In this document: positions 16,238 to 23,622 of the stretch, piece by piece | Position numbering within the stretch: position 1 is the stretch's first letter | Layout of the letters: the number at the start of each line of letters is the position of its first letter | NCBI RefSeq assembly: GCF_024138125.1 | Contig: NZ_CP099993.1 | Location: forward strand, 2,728,001 to 2,792,000 | From: Halorussus salilacus | Lineage (GTDB): Archaea; Halobacteriota; Halobacteria; Halobacteriales; Haladaptataceae | DNA length: 64,000 nt | Direction of reading: 5' to 3' | Made by a program: the position numbers and the translations under genes | Notes under the pieces: generated by a model | The model's input: the letters and a program-made list of their open reading frames with translations, nothing else | Told to the model about the DNA's origin: nothing | Databases searched by the model: none

Positions 16238-16915
16238 CTACTCGCCGTGGTCGCACAGCGCCCGGACGCGGGGTTCGACCGCGGCGGCGGCGTCGGTCAG
16301 GGCCACGAAGTCGCCCTGCTGGTCGTACTCGACGAGGCCCGCGTCGGCGAGCTTCGGGACGTGGGTGTGGTACAGCGAGAGGTAGACCTCCAGTACGGTC
16401 TCGGCGTCGATCTCCGGGAGGGGCCGGTCGTACTCGCCGACCGCGACCTCGTCGGCGAGGTCGGCGAGCGGGAGGTCGCCGTGGGTCAACAGCGTCACGA
16501 GCGCGCGGCGACGGCGGAACGCCGAGAGGGCGTCCAGAAGCGCGTCGAGCGAGACCGGCGACTCCTCGACCCCGCGGTCGAGGGTCGAGAGCACGGCTTC
16601 GAGGCGGCGGTCCGACCGGTACCGGACCGTCCGGTCGTCGGCGTCGTAGTCGAGGAACCCGGCGTCGGCGAGCTTCGGCAGGAGGGTGTGGTGGAGCCGA
16701 GCGGTCGTTCGACCGGTGGCGTCGCTTTCGGCGAGTCGCTCGGCGAGGTCCTCGACGGCGACCGGACCGCCGTCGGTCTCGGCGAGATGCCGGAGGAGGG
16801 TCCGACACTCCCGGTCGCCTACCGCGTCGAAGACGGCGTCGAGCGGAGCGTCACGCTCGGGGCTGTGCGGGCCGGTGGTCGGTACCATCTCGTATTGGCG
16901 TTCGGTCGTCGTCAT
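16238..16915 (-). CDS. haloarchaeal winged-helix protein with two DUF7344-like domains
   Basis: A 225-residue probable transcription regulator. The two halves share the same pattern. The first is LDAVFDAVGDRECRTLLRHLAE ... LHHTLLPKLADAGFLDYDADDRTVRY. The second is LDALLDALSAFRRRRALVTLLTHG ... LYHTHVPKLADAGLVEYDQQGDFV. Each is a DUF7344 winged helix, so the protein is an internal duplication. A TATA-like TTATATAG at about 16982-16989 lies roughly 70 bases upstream. No ligand domain is seen; target unknown. Confidence 0.82.
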   Translation of the reverse strand: MTTTERQYEMVPTTGPHSPERDAPLDAVFDAVGDRECRTLLRHLAETDGGPVAVEDLAERLAESDATGRTTARLHHTLLPKLADAGFLDYDADDRTVRYRSDRRLEAVLSTLDRGVEESPVSLDALLDALSAFRRRRALVTLLTHGDLPLADLADEVAVGEYDRPLPEIDAETVLEVYLSLYHTHVPKLADAGLVEYDQQGDFVALTDAAAAVEPRVRALCDHGE

Positions 16916-17082
16916 GTGAGAGCCTCCGTTCCGGAACCCGAGTTCGCGGGGACCGCTCCATCCCGAACGTGGACGAGCAAACTATATAAGTTGTCGATTT
17001 CAATTGAGTCGCGGCAGGTCCGTCGGGATGACTCGGACCGCACCGACCGCCCCGACGCGGTCGGTCGAGTCTCGCGAGCCGG

Positions 17083-17565
17083 TCAGTCGAGTCGCTCGGC
17101 GTACTCGTAGTCCTCTATGCGAGCCTTCGGGAGTTCGCCGTCGAGCGAAATCCGCCAGCCGTGGAGGGCCGTCGGGTCCGCCAGCGCGTCGGTCATGGTC
17201 GCGCGCACGTCGGGCAGGTCCACGCCGTAGAAGTCGTCGGGCACGTCCCGGAGGTATCGGAGCGCGGTCCGGAACAGGCTCTCCATCCCGCCGTCGTCCT
17301 CGAAGTCGAAGTGCTTGTACGCGCCCGCCGCGACCTGCACCATCCCGTGGAGGAACGCGCTCTCGGTGGTCCCCGACCCGTAGTTGTACCACTCGTCCTC
17401 GAAGCAGTCGTGGGACTCGTGGTACTCGCCGGAGTTGTAGAGCGCGACGCCGTGGATGACCGCGCGCCGGAGGGTCCCGTGCTCCCACATCCCCCGCTCG
17501 GGGAGCCACCCGGTCGGGTCGCCCGTCGGCGGGCCGACCATCGGGTCTCGGGTGTGGTCGTCCAT
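17083..17565 (-). CDS. DUF309 family protein
   Basis: A 160-residue helical protein. The DUF309 core is clear: [29 protein letters not shown] followed by [20 protein letters not shown], with the His-Glu-Asp-Glu residues typical of this domain. Function unknown; the fold is related to helical bundles that may bind metal. The start ATG 17565 ([13 protein letters not shown]) excludes a long upstream extension that would be read through the dispersed repeat at 17657-17897. Confidence 0.87.
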   Translation of the reverse strand: MDDHTRDPMVGPPTGDPTGWLPERGMWEHGTLRRAVIHGVALYNSGEYHESHDCFEDEWYNYGSGTTESAFLHGMVQVAAGAYKHFDFEDDGGMESLFRTALRYLRDVPDDFYGVDLPDVRATMTDALADPTALHGWRISLDGELPKARIEDYEYAERLD

Positions 17566-17656
17566 ACCGGGGATTCGGGCCGGAGGCGGGTAACTGCTCC
17601 GGACGACGTGGTAGGCTCGGAGAAAGGGTTTGTAGGAGTACTGCCGAAAACCGGTT

Positions 17657-17897
17657 CCAGAAAGCCCCCGCCCGCTCGCGACGAATTGTAGAGTCAGTGA
17701 ACGAGGCCGCTTCGAAAGCCCCCGCCCGCTCGCGGTCGCTCCGCGGGATATTCTCGCGCTCTCCGCACCGTCGGACCTGCGGTCCGACGAGCCCTCACTC
17801 GCTTCGCTCGCGAGGACACGGCCCGCGCGAGAATAGTCGCCCGCGGAGACGACCACGGCCTACGGCCGCGACCGGGCGGCCCCTTTCAATCCCACCC
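17657..17897 (-). repeat. dispersed structured element, copy 1 (inverted)
   Basis: Read on the minus strand it starts GGGTGGGATTGAAAGGGGCC and then GCCCGGTCGCG. It contains an internal region with CGACTATTC and GAGAATATCC, and ends with GACCGCGAGCGGGCGGGGGC followed by TTTC. A second GCGAGCGGGCGGGGGCTTTC follows 50-odd bases later. The start and end can pair (GAAAG with CTTTC; CCGCCCG.TCGCG with CGCGAGCGGGCGG), closing a long hairpin. A second, better repeat-expanded copy lies at 20719-20961. It fills the 430-base gap between DUF309 and the SMR gene. Confidence 0.75.
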
Positions 17898-17995
17898 GCG
17901 TAGACTGGTTCACCTGCACGCAGAGGGTGAAAACACGACCCTGCAACTCATTCCGAACGACAACCTATAGACCCGCGAGGACCCAAACCCGGGAC

Positions 17996-18316
17996 ATGTC
18001 GTGGACAACGCTGGTCGTCGCGGGGCTGTTCGAGGTGGCGTGGGCCATCGGCCTGAAGTACTCCGACGGCCTGACGAACCCCAGAGCGACCGCGGCGACG
18101 GTCGTCGCGCTCGTCGTCAGCATGGTGTTGCTCGCGCGGGCGGTCGAGGACCTCCCGGTCGGGACGGCCTACGCGGTCTGGACCGGCATCGGCGCGGTGG
18201 GGACCGCCACGCTCGGCATCGTCCTGTTCGAGGAACCCGCCGACCTCTCGCGGGTCGCCTTCGTCGGCGTCATCGTGGTCGGCATCGCGGGCCTCCACGT
18301 CACCTCGGGCCACTGA
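17996..18316 (+). CDS. SMR-family exporter, SugE/Gdx type
   Basis: A 106-residue small multidrug-resistance protein with four membrane helices. It has MSWTTLVVAGLFEVAWAIGLKYSDGLTNP with the proton/substrate-coupling Glu13, then TAYAVWTGIGAVGTATLGIVLFEEP. The Leu-Lys-Tyr-Ser-x-Gly context after Trp-Ala is that of the SugE/Gdx branch. Bacterial members export guanidinium or quaternary ammonium; for haloarchaea this is inference. SMR proteins act as antiparallel dimers, and with only one copy here it would be a homodimer. A short AT-rich box (ACCTATAG, 17963-17970) lies about 30 bases upstream. Confidence 0.9.
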   Translation: MSWTTLVVAGLFEVAWAIGLKYSDGLTNPRATAATVVALVVSMVLLARAVEDLPVGTAYAVWTGIGAVGTATLGIVLFEEPADLSRVAFVGVIVVGIAGLHVTSGH

Positions 18317-18411
18317 TTCGCGGGACCCGAGACCGCGGGTCGGACGCCACGACCGTCCGTCAGGGGGCACAAACCTGATTGTCGCGTGTCCCGACTAGTT
18401 CCCCATCTTCC

Positions 18412-18891
18412 ATGAGCGAAGATAGCATCGACCACATCGACAAAGGCATCCTCTACCTGCTCCAGGAGAACGCCCGGAACAACACCACTTCGGCCATCGC
18501 CGAGCAGGTCGACGTGGCGTCAAGCACGGTCGGCAACCGCATCAAGCGACTGGAGGACCGGGGAGTCATCACCGGCTACCACCCCTCGGTCGACTACCAG
18601 ACGGCGGGGATGAGCCACCACGTCGTGGTCGTCGGGACGGTTCCGTTCGACGACCAGCGCCGCGTCGCCGACGCCGCGACCGAGGTCGACGGCGTGGTTC
18701 GGGTCCGGGAACTGCTCGCGGGCGAGGGCAACGTCACCGTCGAGGTCATCGGCCGGTCCCAGACCGAAATCGAGGAGCGAATCGGGGCCCTGACCGACCT
18801 CGGTCTCGACCCCGAGCGCGTCGAGATGGTCACGCGCGAGACCGCCCAGCCGTTCAACCACTTCGGCGAGCAGTTCGTGAGCGACGGGTGA
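18412..18891 (+). CDS. Lrp/AsnC-family transcription regulator
   Basis: A 159-residue protein. The N-terminal AsnC helix-turn-helix (HIDKGILYLLQENARNNTTSAIAEQVDVASSTVGNRIKRLEDRGVITGY, about 8-57) is followed by an alpha-beta RAM-like ligand domain with VRVRELLAGEGNVTVEVIG. It sits 95 bases after the SMR gene on the same strand and just before the PHP gene, so it may regulate either; no effector is evident. The start ATG 18412 follows a clear gap after SMR. Confidence 0.9.
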   Translation: MSEDSIDHIDKGILYLLQENARNNTTSAIAEQVDVASSTVGNRIKRLEDRGVITGYHPSVDYQTAGMSHHVVVVGTVPFDDQRRVADAATEVDGVVRVRELLAGEGNVTVEVIGRSQTEIEERIGALTDLGLDPERVEMVTRETAQPFNHFGEQFVSDG

Positions 18892-18950
18892 GCAGGGCGT
18901 CAGATTTCCGAACCCCAATAGCTACGCCGTCCGAGCCCCAACGTTCTCGC

Positions 18951-19733
18951 GTGCCCGTCACTCACGATTATCACGTTCACTCGAACTACTCCGACGGGTC
19001 GGTCATGCCGGGGATGGTCCGGGCGGCCGCCGACGCCGGACTGGAGGCGGTCGGGTTCGCAGACCACTGCAACGTCGCCGACCGCGAGCGGATGCGACGA
19101 GCCAAGCGCGAGTACGGCTTCAACCTCGACCGGACCTACCCCCTCCGGCGCGAGGCCATCGAGACGCTCCGCGAGCGGTTCGACCTGACGGTCTACGACG
19201 CGGTCGAACTCGACTACGACCCGCGCGACGAGGCCGCCATCGCCGACTTCCTCGACGAGGCCGACTTCGACTACGCGCTCGGGAGCGTCCACCACGTCGA
19301 CGGCGAGAACGTCCAGAGTAGCGCGGAGTTCGCCGACCGCTCTCCGGTCGAGCGTCGCGCAATCGTCGAGCGATACTACGAGTCGCTCGTGAGCCTCGCC
19401 GAGTCGGAACTGTTCGAAATCGCCGCCCACGTCGACCTCGTCGAGCGGACCCCCGAACTCCGGGGCTACACCACGGCCGACCACCGCGAGATGGTCGCCG
19501 ACGCGTTCGCGCGCTCGCCCACGGTGCCCGAAGTCAACGCCGGGCGCGCGCTGGGCGACTACGGCGAGTTTCACCCCGCGTCCGACCTGTTCGACGCCCT
19601 GCGCGAGCGCGGCGTCGAGTTCGTGGTCGGGTCCGATTCCCACGCGCCCGCGGAACTCCGCGAGCGCGTCCCCGCGCTCGCGGAGCGCTTCGAGGCCGCC
19701 GACGCCGAACCGGTTCGGCTGTTCGAGGGCTAG
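18951..19733 (+). CDS. PHP-domain phosphoesterase (histidinol-phosphatase-like)
   Basis: A 260-residue trinuclear-metal phosphoesterase. Metal ligands are visible in HDYHVHSNYSDGS (H8, H10, D15), FADHCNV (H39), the Glu in DAVELDYD, GSVHHVDG, AAHVDLVER and GSDSHAP at the end. The family includes histidinol phosphatase (HisK/HisJ), but no his genes are nearby, so the substrate is open. I prefer the GTG at 18951 because the protein then starts at the first metal strand; a longer frame starts at 18888 inside the Lrp gene. It ends tail-to-tail with the RNA ligase gene, overlapping by four bases. Confidence 0.87.
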   Translation: MPVTHDYHVHSNYSDGSVMPGMVRAAADAGLEAVGFADHCNVADRERMRRAKREYGFNLDRTYPLRREAIETLRERFDLTVYDAVELDYDPRDEAAIADFLDEADFDYALGSVHHVDGENVQSSAEFADRSPVERRAIVERYYESLVSLAESELFEIAAHVDLVERTPELRGYTTADHREMVADAFARSPTVPEVNAGRALGDYGEFHPASDLFDALRERGVEFVVGSDSHAPAELRERVPALAERFEAADAEPVRLFEG

Positions 19734-20581
19734 CCGCCGAGGTACTCCTGGGTCCGGGCCGCGACCGCCGACTTGAACGCCCGAACGTCGAGGTCGGCGC
19801 GGTCCTCGAAGAGTCGCGCGTGTTCCTCACGGAAGATGCGCTCGACGACCCGGTCGTAGACCGCGTCGAACGTGACCGGGCGGTCGGACTCGCGCAGGGC
19901 GCTCGCGACCGCCTCGAACCGCTCGTCGGTCGCGTACTCCTCGGCGAGCGCGTCGGGGTCGGCGTCGATTGGGTCGGTCTCGGCGGTGTCGACCGGGTCG
20001 GCCCCGTCGGCGTCCGGAACAGCCGGATTGGGAATCTGGGCGCGCCCGCCGGTCTTGTTCCGGACGACGACCCCGGCGGCGGGGCCGTCGTACCACTCCG
20101 AGGTCGGAATCTCGTAGCTCCCCGGGTCGAAGTCGGTCGCCCGGACCTCCTTCTCGAAGGTATCGACGGGGTGCAGGCCGAGTCGCCGGTGTATCTTCTC
20201 GACCGCGTCCGGCGGGAGGAACGCCTCCTTGCGCGCCGACCACACGTCGAACCCGAGGAACGAGGGCATCCGGTCCCAGTCGTACTCGATTCGGTGGGCG
20301 TGGGTCGCCTCGCCGAAGAAGACGAACCCCTCGGGTTCGGAGACCGCCTCCCGCAGGGCCGCCCGGTCGAGGTTCTCCCGGACGTGACGCGCGGCGTGGC
20401 GGTACGGCCCGGGCACCTCCTCGCCGAAGACCCGGGTCCGGTCGCCGAACCGGAGGAGTCCCGACTCCCGAAGCTGAAAGCGGAGGTGCGCGCCGTCTAT
20501 CTTCTCCTGTAGCCAGAGGTGGCCGCCCTCGAACAGGTCGGGTGCCTCCTCGGCGCGCGGAATCTCGGGGTACTGCTTCAC
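19730..20581 (-). CDS. RNA ligase-family nucleotidyltransferase
   Basis: A 283-residue protein of the covalent nucleotidyltransferase superfamily (Rnl2/T4 RNA-ligase-2-like). Motif I is EKIDGAHLRF, with the Lys that would take AMP. Downstream motifs include FVFFGEATHAHRIEYDWD (motif III region) and AAGVVVRNKTGG (motif IV/V). A linker and a helical C-terminal domain follow. I propose the GTG at 20581 (VKQYPEIP) as start because the conserved part begins there. An ATG at 20710 would add 43 residues of low-complexity Ser/Thr/Arg that cover a direct repeat. Role may be RNA repair; not shown. Confidence 0.8.
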   Translation of the reverse strand: MKQYPEIPRAEEAPDLFEGGHLWLQEKIDGAHLRFQLRESGLLRFGDRTRVFGEEVPGPYRHAARHVRENLDRAALREAVSEPEGFVFFGEATHAHRIEYDWDRMPSFLGFDVWSARKEAFLPPDAVEKIHRRLGLHPVDTFEKEVRATDFDPGSYEIPTSEWYDGPAAGVVVRNKTGGRAQIPNPAVPDADGADPVDTAETDPIDADPDALAEEYATDERFEAVASALRESDRPVTFDAVYDRVVERIFREEHARLFEDRADLDVRAFKSAVAARTQEYLGG

Positions 20582-20718
20582 CACGCGGGGTTCGGAGGCG
20601 AACGCCTTGAATGTGGTGTCGGTTCGGGAGGTGTTCCGGGAGGTGTCGCCCGGTGAGACAGTCCACGGAAACGGCCGGTGAACCATCCACTGGGAATCGC
20701 CCGGCGACACATTCCACG

Positions 20719-20961
20719 GGGTGGGATTGAAAGGGGCCGCCCGCTCGCGTTCACTTCAGTCGTCTCCGGCGGCTCTATTCGCGGCGGGCGTTGCGGAGAG
20801 CCGCGAATATCCGCCGGAGCGACCGCGAGCGGGCGGGGGCTTTCTGGGTGGTCGAGGGTCTGCCTTCTGTGGCGGTGGGTAGCGAGCGGGCGGGGGCTTT
20901 CTGGGTGGTCGAGGGTCTGCCTTCTGCGGCGGTGGGTAGCGAGCGGGCGGGGGCTTTCTGG
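20719..20961 (+). repeat. dispersed structured element, copy 2, with 57-bp tandem expansion
   Basis: It starts GGGTGGGATTGAAAGGGGCC, continues GCCCGCTCGCG, has an inner hairpin region (CTATTCGCGGC ... GCCGCGAATATCC), and closes with GACCGCGAGCGGGCGGGGGC followed by TTTC. The terminal GCGAGCGGGCGGGGGCTTTC is then repeated with a 57-base period, at 20825, 20882 and 20939; copy 1 has only two. It occupies the gap between the RNA ligase gene and the MATE operator. No protein-coding signal. Confidence 0.78.
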
Positions 20962-21095
20962 GCGTTCGCTTTCGCGTCTCCCTCGGTCACTCTGTCACGA
21001 CACCCACCGAAAACGGTAAAGGCTACCTCGATGACAGCCTCCGAACGTTAACGTTCGGGTGGCGGAACCGCTCGACCCGGCTTCCGAAGCCTTTT

Positions 21096-21111
21096 GACTG
21101 ACCGGTCAGTT
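21096..21111 (+). promoter_or_regulatory. TetR-type palindromic operator upstream of the MATE transporter
   Basis: The sequence GACTGACCGGTCAGTT contains the perfect 14-base palindrome ACTGACCGGTCAGT (21097-21110). Palindromes of this kind are bound by TetR/AcrR regulators controlling haloarchaeal efflux genes (inference). It is 13 bases before a GTG that opens a 17-codon ORF (21122-21175) whose TGA overlaps the MATE ATG. No TetR gene is present beside it. Confidence 0.6.
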
Positions 21112-21171
21112 AGTTTCGGGCGTGACGGAGTGCATCGCCGACGAGACCACCGGCGACCGGGAGGACGACCG

Positions 21172-22584
21172 ATGAGCCTCCGTGAGCGACTCGGCGGTGC
21201 GTTCAAGGACCAGTCGGAACTCGACCTGACCGACGGGGCAATCGGGTGGCCGCTGTTCTACCTCTCGCTTCCCATCGTCGTCACGAACCTGCTCCAGACC
21301 GCCTACAACCTCGCCGACACGTTCTGGCTCGGCCAGTACAGCACCGAGTCGCTGGCGGCCATCAGCTTCGCGTTCCCGATGGTGTTCCTGCTCATCTCGC
21401 TCGGGATGGGGCTGTCGGTGGCCGGGTCGGTCCTGGTCGCCCAGCACGTCGGCGCGGGCGAGGAGCGACAGGCCGAGTACGCCGCGTCCCAGACCGTGAC
21501 GTTCTCCATCCTCGCGTCGCTCGTGCTGGGCGTCGTGGGCTACTTCCTCGTCGGCGACTTCCTCGCGCTGCTCGGGGCGTCGCCGGAGGTGCTCCCCGGC
21601 GCGAAGGCGTACATGCAGGTCATCTCGCTCGGCATCGTGTTCATGTTCGGGTTCTTCGTGTTCGTCGCGCTGATGCGGGGCTACGGCGACACGGTGACTC
21701 CGATGCTGGTGATGGCCGGGACCGTGGCCCTCAACGTCGCGCTCGACCCCTTCCTCATCTTCGGGTGGGGGCCGTTCGCCGAGCGCGGCATCCAGGGCGC
21801 GGCGGTCGCCACCATCGCCTCGCGGGCGCTGGCGATGGCGGTCGGACTCGGAATCATGCTCCGGGGGTCGCGGGGCGTGCGGATTCGAATCGAGGACATG
21901 CGCCCCGACTTCCAGTACCTCCGGAAGATACTCCGCATCGGGGTCCCGGCCTCGGTCGAGGGGACCGGCCGGGCGCTGTCGGTCAACCTCCTCCTGTACG
22001 TGGTCGCGCTGTTCCCGACCACCGTTGTCGCGGCCTACGGCGTCGGCACCCGCGTGTTCTCGGTCATCTTCCTGCCCGCCATCGCGGTCGCCCGGGGCGT
22101 CGAGACCATGTCGGGCCAGAACATCGGCGCGGGCAAGCCCGACCGCGCGGCGGCGACCAACCACTTCGGCGCGAAGGTGATGTTCGTCGTCCTCACGGCG
22201 ATGGGCGTGGTCATCTGGCTCGCGGCCGACCCCATCGTCGCGGTGTTCACCGAGGACCCCGAGGTGGTCGATGTCGGCGCGACCTTCCTCCGGTACGTCG
22301 CGCCGTCGTTCGGCTTCATCGGGGTGATGCGCGCCTACACCGGCGGGTTCCGCGGCGCGGGCAAGACCCTGACCGCGGCCGCCCTCTCGATATTCATGCT
22401 CGGGGTCGTCCGCCTGCCGGTCGCGTGGTTCGGCGCCCACGAGATCGGCGAGGAGGGCATCTGGGTCGCGTTCCTCGTCTCGAACGTCGTCGGCGGGCTC
22501 CTCGCGCTCGCCTGGTTCCGGCGCGGGACGTGGCGGGACGGCGACCTCACCGAGGGACCGACCGGCGCGCCCGCCGACGACTGA
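21172..22584 (+). CDS. MATE-family multidrug/Na+ (H+) antiporter
   Basis: A 470-residue inner-membrane exporter with about twelve helices in two six-helix halves. Each half starts with a matching segment: IGWPLFYLSLPIVVTNLLQTAYNLADTFWLGQ and LRKILRIGVPASVEGTGRALSVNLLLYVVA. QNIGAGKPDRA is the loop typical of NorM/DinF-like MATE proteins. Transport of drugs or metabolites by ion exchange is the family role; the substrate is unknown. The ATG 21172 overlaps the stop of a 17-codon leader ORF (ATGA). Expression is probably under the palindrome at 21096-21111. Confidence 0.92.
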   Translation: MSLRERLGGAFKDQSELDLTDGAIGWPLFYLSLPIVVTNLLQTAYNLADTFWLGQYSTESLAAISFAFPMVFLLISLGMGLSVAGSVLVAQHVGAGEERQAEYAASQTVTFSILASLVLGVVGYFLVGDFLALLGASPEVLPGAKAYMQVISLGIVFMFGFFVFVALMRGYGDTVTPMLVMAGTVALNVALDPFLIFGWGPFAERGIQGAAVATIASRALAMAVGLGIMLRGSRGVRIRIEDMRPDFQYLRKILRIGVPASVEGTGRALSVNLLLYVVALFPTTVVAAYGVGTRVFSVIFLPAIAVARGVETMSGQNIGAGKPDRAAATNHFGAKVMFVVLTAMGVVIWLAADPIVAVFTEDPEVVDVGATFLRYVAPSFGFIGVMRAYTGGFRGAGKTLTAAALSIFMLGVVRLPVAWFGAHEIGEEGIWVAFLVSNVVGGLLALAWFRRGTWRDGDLTEGPTGAPADD

Positions 22585-22591
22585 CCGCGGG

Positions 22592-22876
22592 TCAGCGACG
22601 CCCGCCGTCGCGCTCCCGAAGCAGGACCGCCTCGGGCGTCACCGTGACCTCGTACCCGGCGTAGTCGAACTCGATCTGCGCGCTCGCCGAGGCCGACCGC
22701 TGGCCGAAGAGCGAATCGAGGGCGTCCGGGTCGATTCGGTCGGCCAGCGGTTCGAGGTCGGTCGGTAGGCAGTTGCTCACCGCGGCGACCACGGTGTAGA
22801 CCGCTTCGCTCGGTGATTCCTCTCGGTCCAATTCGCGAACGAAGTCGGCACCGCTCCTGTCGGTCGCGTTCGTCAT
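22592..22876 (-). CDS. HalOD1 output-domain protein
   Basis: A 94-residue stand-alone HalOD1 domain, a haloarchaeal signalling output module. It has the pattern SPSEAVYTVVAAVSNCLPTDLEPLADRIDPDALDSLF followed by IEFDYAGYEVTVTPEAVLLRE. Cytoplasmic, no DNA-binding motif seen; partner unknown. Convergent with the MATE gene (7-base gap). An AT-rich region with several TATA-like stretches (22990-23045) lies upstream. Confidence 0.85.
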   Translation of the reverse strand: MTNATDRSGADFVRELDREESPSEAVYTVVAAVSNCLPTDLEPLADRIDPDALDSLFGQRSASASAQIEFDYAGYEVTVTPEAVLLRERDGGRR

Positions 22877-23213
22877 GGCAGACCGGACACCCCGCCCGGA
22901 GCGGGTCGCGGGCCGCCGACCGACCCGAGTGTCACCTGCACCGTCGTCGCGAGTACGACGAACTCGATTCCGTCGTTACGTTCCATCTACTTACGCTAAG
23001 GCTACCCCACTCAAAAGCACACACCATTACATATCAAACGCGATTAAAAGGATCAGCCGAACAGTCCCCTCGAACCGGACGAGGGGAGAGCGGTCGCTGT
23101 TCGGAGCATCGGTCGGCCGGAGATATGCGAGGGAAGAACGCTCCGAAGCGGTCTTCCAGCACTCGTTTGTGACGTGGCAGAGCCACGCTACGTGGGAAAC
23201 CCACGCTATTGAG

Positions 23214-23235
23214 TGCGAGGGAAGGGATTCGAACC
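23214..23235 (-). repeat. partial copy of the tRNA-Leu 3' end (attachment-site-like)
   Basis: Twenty-two bases, beginning TGCGAGGGAAGGGATTCG on the plus strand, match exactly the 3' acceptor and T-arm half of the tRNA-Leu at 23388-23472. Both copies also share the adjacent hairpin ACGTGGCAGAGCCACGC. Partial duplication of a tRNA 3' end is what site-specific integration by tyrosine recombinases leaves. Here the copies are only about 174 bases apart, so any element has been lost. Confidence 0.6.
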
Positions 23236-23258
23236 ACGTCGAGACGGTCCGGGCGTGC

Positions 23259-23293
23259 GGCGCTGGGGTGGCGCGACGCGCCACCCCAGCGCC
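23259..23293. repeat. perfect 17-bp-arm palindrome between tRNA fragments
   Basis: Arms GGCGCTGGGGTGGCGCG and exact complement around one A, flanked on both sides by GGTCCGGGCG in direct orientation. It lies midway between the partial and the complete tRNA-Leu 3' ends. Confidence 0.75.
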
Positions 23294-23387
23294 GGTCCGG
23301 GCGACGACTCGCCTGATTCGAACCCTCCCTGTTGCATCTTGGCGCGGCGGTGCCGCGCGTTTCAACGTGGCAGAGCCACGCCTGCGA

Positions 23388-23472
23388 TGCGAGGGAAGGG
23401 ATTCGAACCCTTGGACCCCTACGGGAGCGGATCTTGAGTCCGCCGCCGTTGGCCTGGCTTGGCTACCCTCGC
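23388..23472 (-). tRNA. tRNA-Leu (anticodon CAA)
   Basis: An 85-base gene without intron. The acceptor stem GCGAGGG pairs with CCCTCGC and the discriminator is A (type II Leu pattern). The D-arm contains TAGCCAAGCCAGGCC, and the anticodon stem GCGGA/TCCGC holds the loop CTCAAGA, giving CAA. A long variable arm (TCCCGTAGGGG) and the T-loop GGTTCGAATCC follow. The 3' CCA is not encoded. Its 3' end is partly duplicated at 23214-23235, suggesting use as an integration site. Confidence 0.93.
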
Positions 23473-23622
23473 ACGCGGTCGGGAATTGGTCCGAGTCGCT
23501 TTAATAGTCTGCGTTTCGACTCCCGGCGCGCCACGCTCGACCCGCCGCGCTCGACTCGGCGAGCGTCCCATCGCCTCTCCAAACCGACACTCCTTTTCCG
23601 TCGAACCCCCACTGCTGAAATC

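Larger units (their letters stand above)
22877..23387. other. non-coding region with duplicated tRNA 3' fragments and hairpins
   Basis: No convincing gene. The right half contains a direct repeat. ACGTGGCAGAGCCACGC followed by a tRNA-Leu 3'-end fragment is found at 23172-23235, and again at 23365-23409, where it runs into the real tRNA. Between them lie a perfect 35-base palindrome (23259-23293) flanked by GGTCCGGGCG on both sides, and a third T-arm-like CTGATTCGAACCCT at 23313-23326. Other small hairpins include GCGTGGGAAACCCACGC-like sequences. Reads as an integration or duplication scar. Confidence 0.6.

Noticed and set aside
17083..17856. 257-codon version of the DUF309 gene
   Set aside because: The extra N-terminus is the translated dispersed repeat; the family starts at ATG 17565.
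20825..20961. Possible CRISPR-like array of three GAGCGGGCGGGGGCTTTC units
   Set aside because: Spacers are nearly identical to each other, the period is 57 bases with only three copies, and no cas genes are near; it is a tandem duplication of the element end.
21106..22440. 444-codon minus-strand ORF over the MATE gene
   Set aside because: Shadow with His/Arg/Asp-rich composition.
23313..23326. Second tRNA candidate from a T-arm-like CTGATTCGAACCCT
   Set aside because: No matching acceptor, D or anticodon arms around it; only a fragment.
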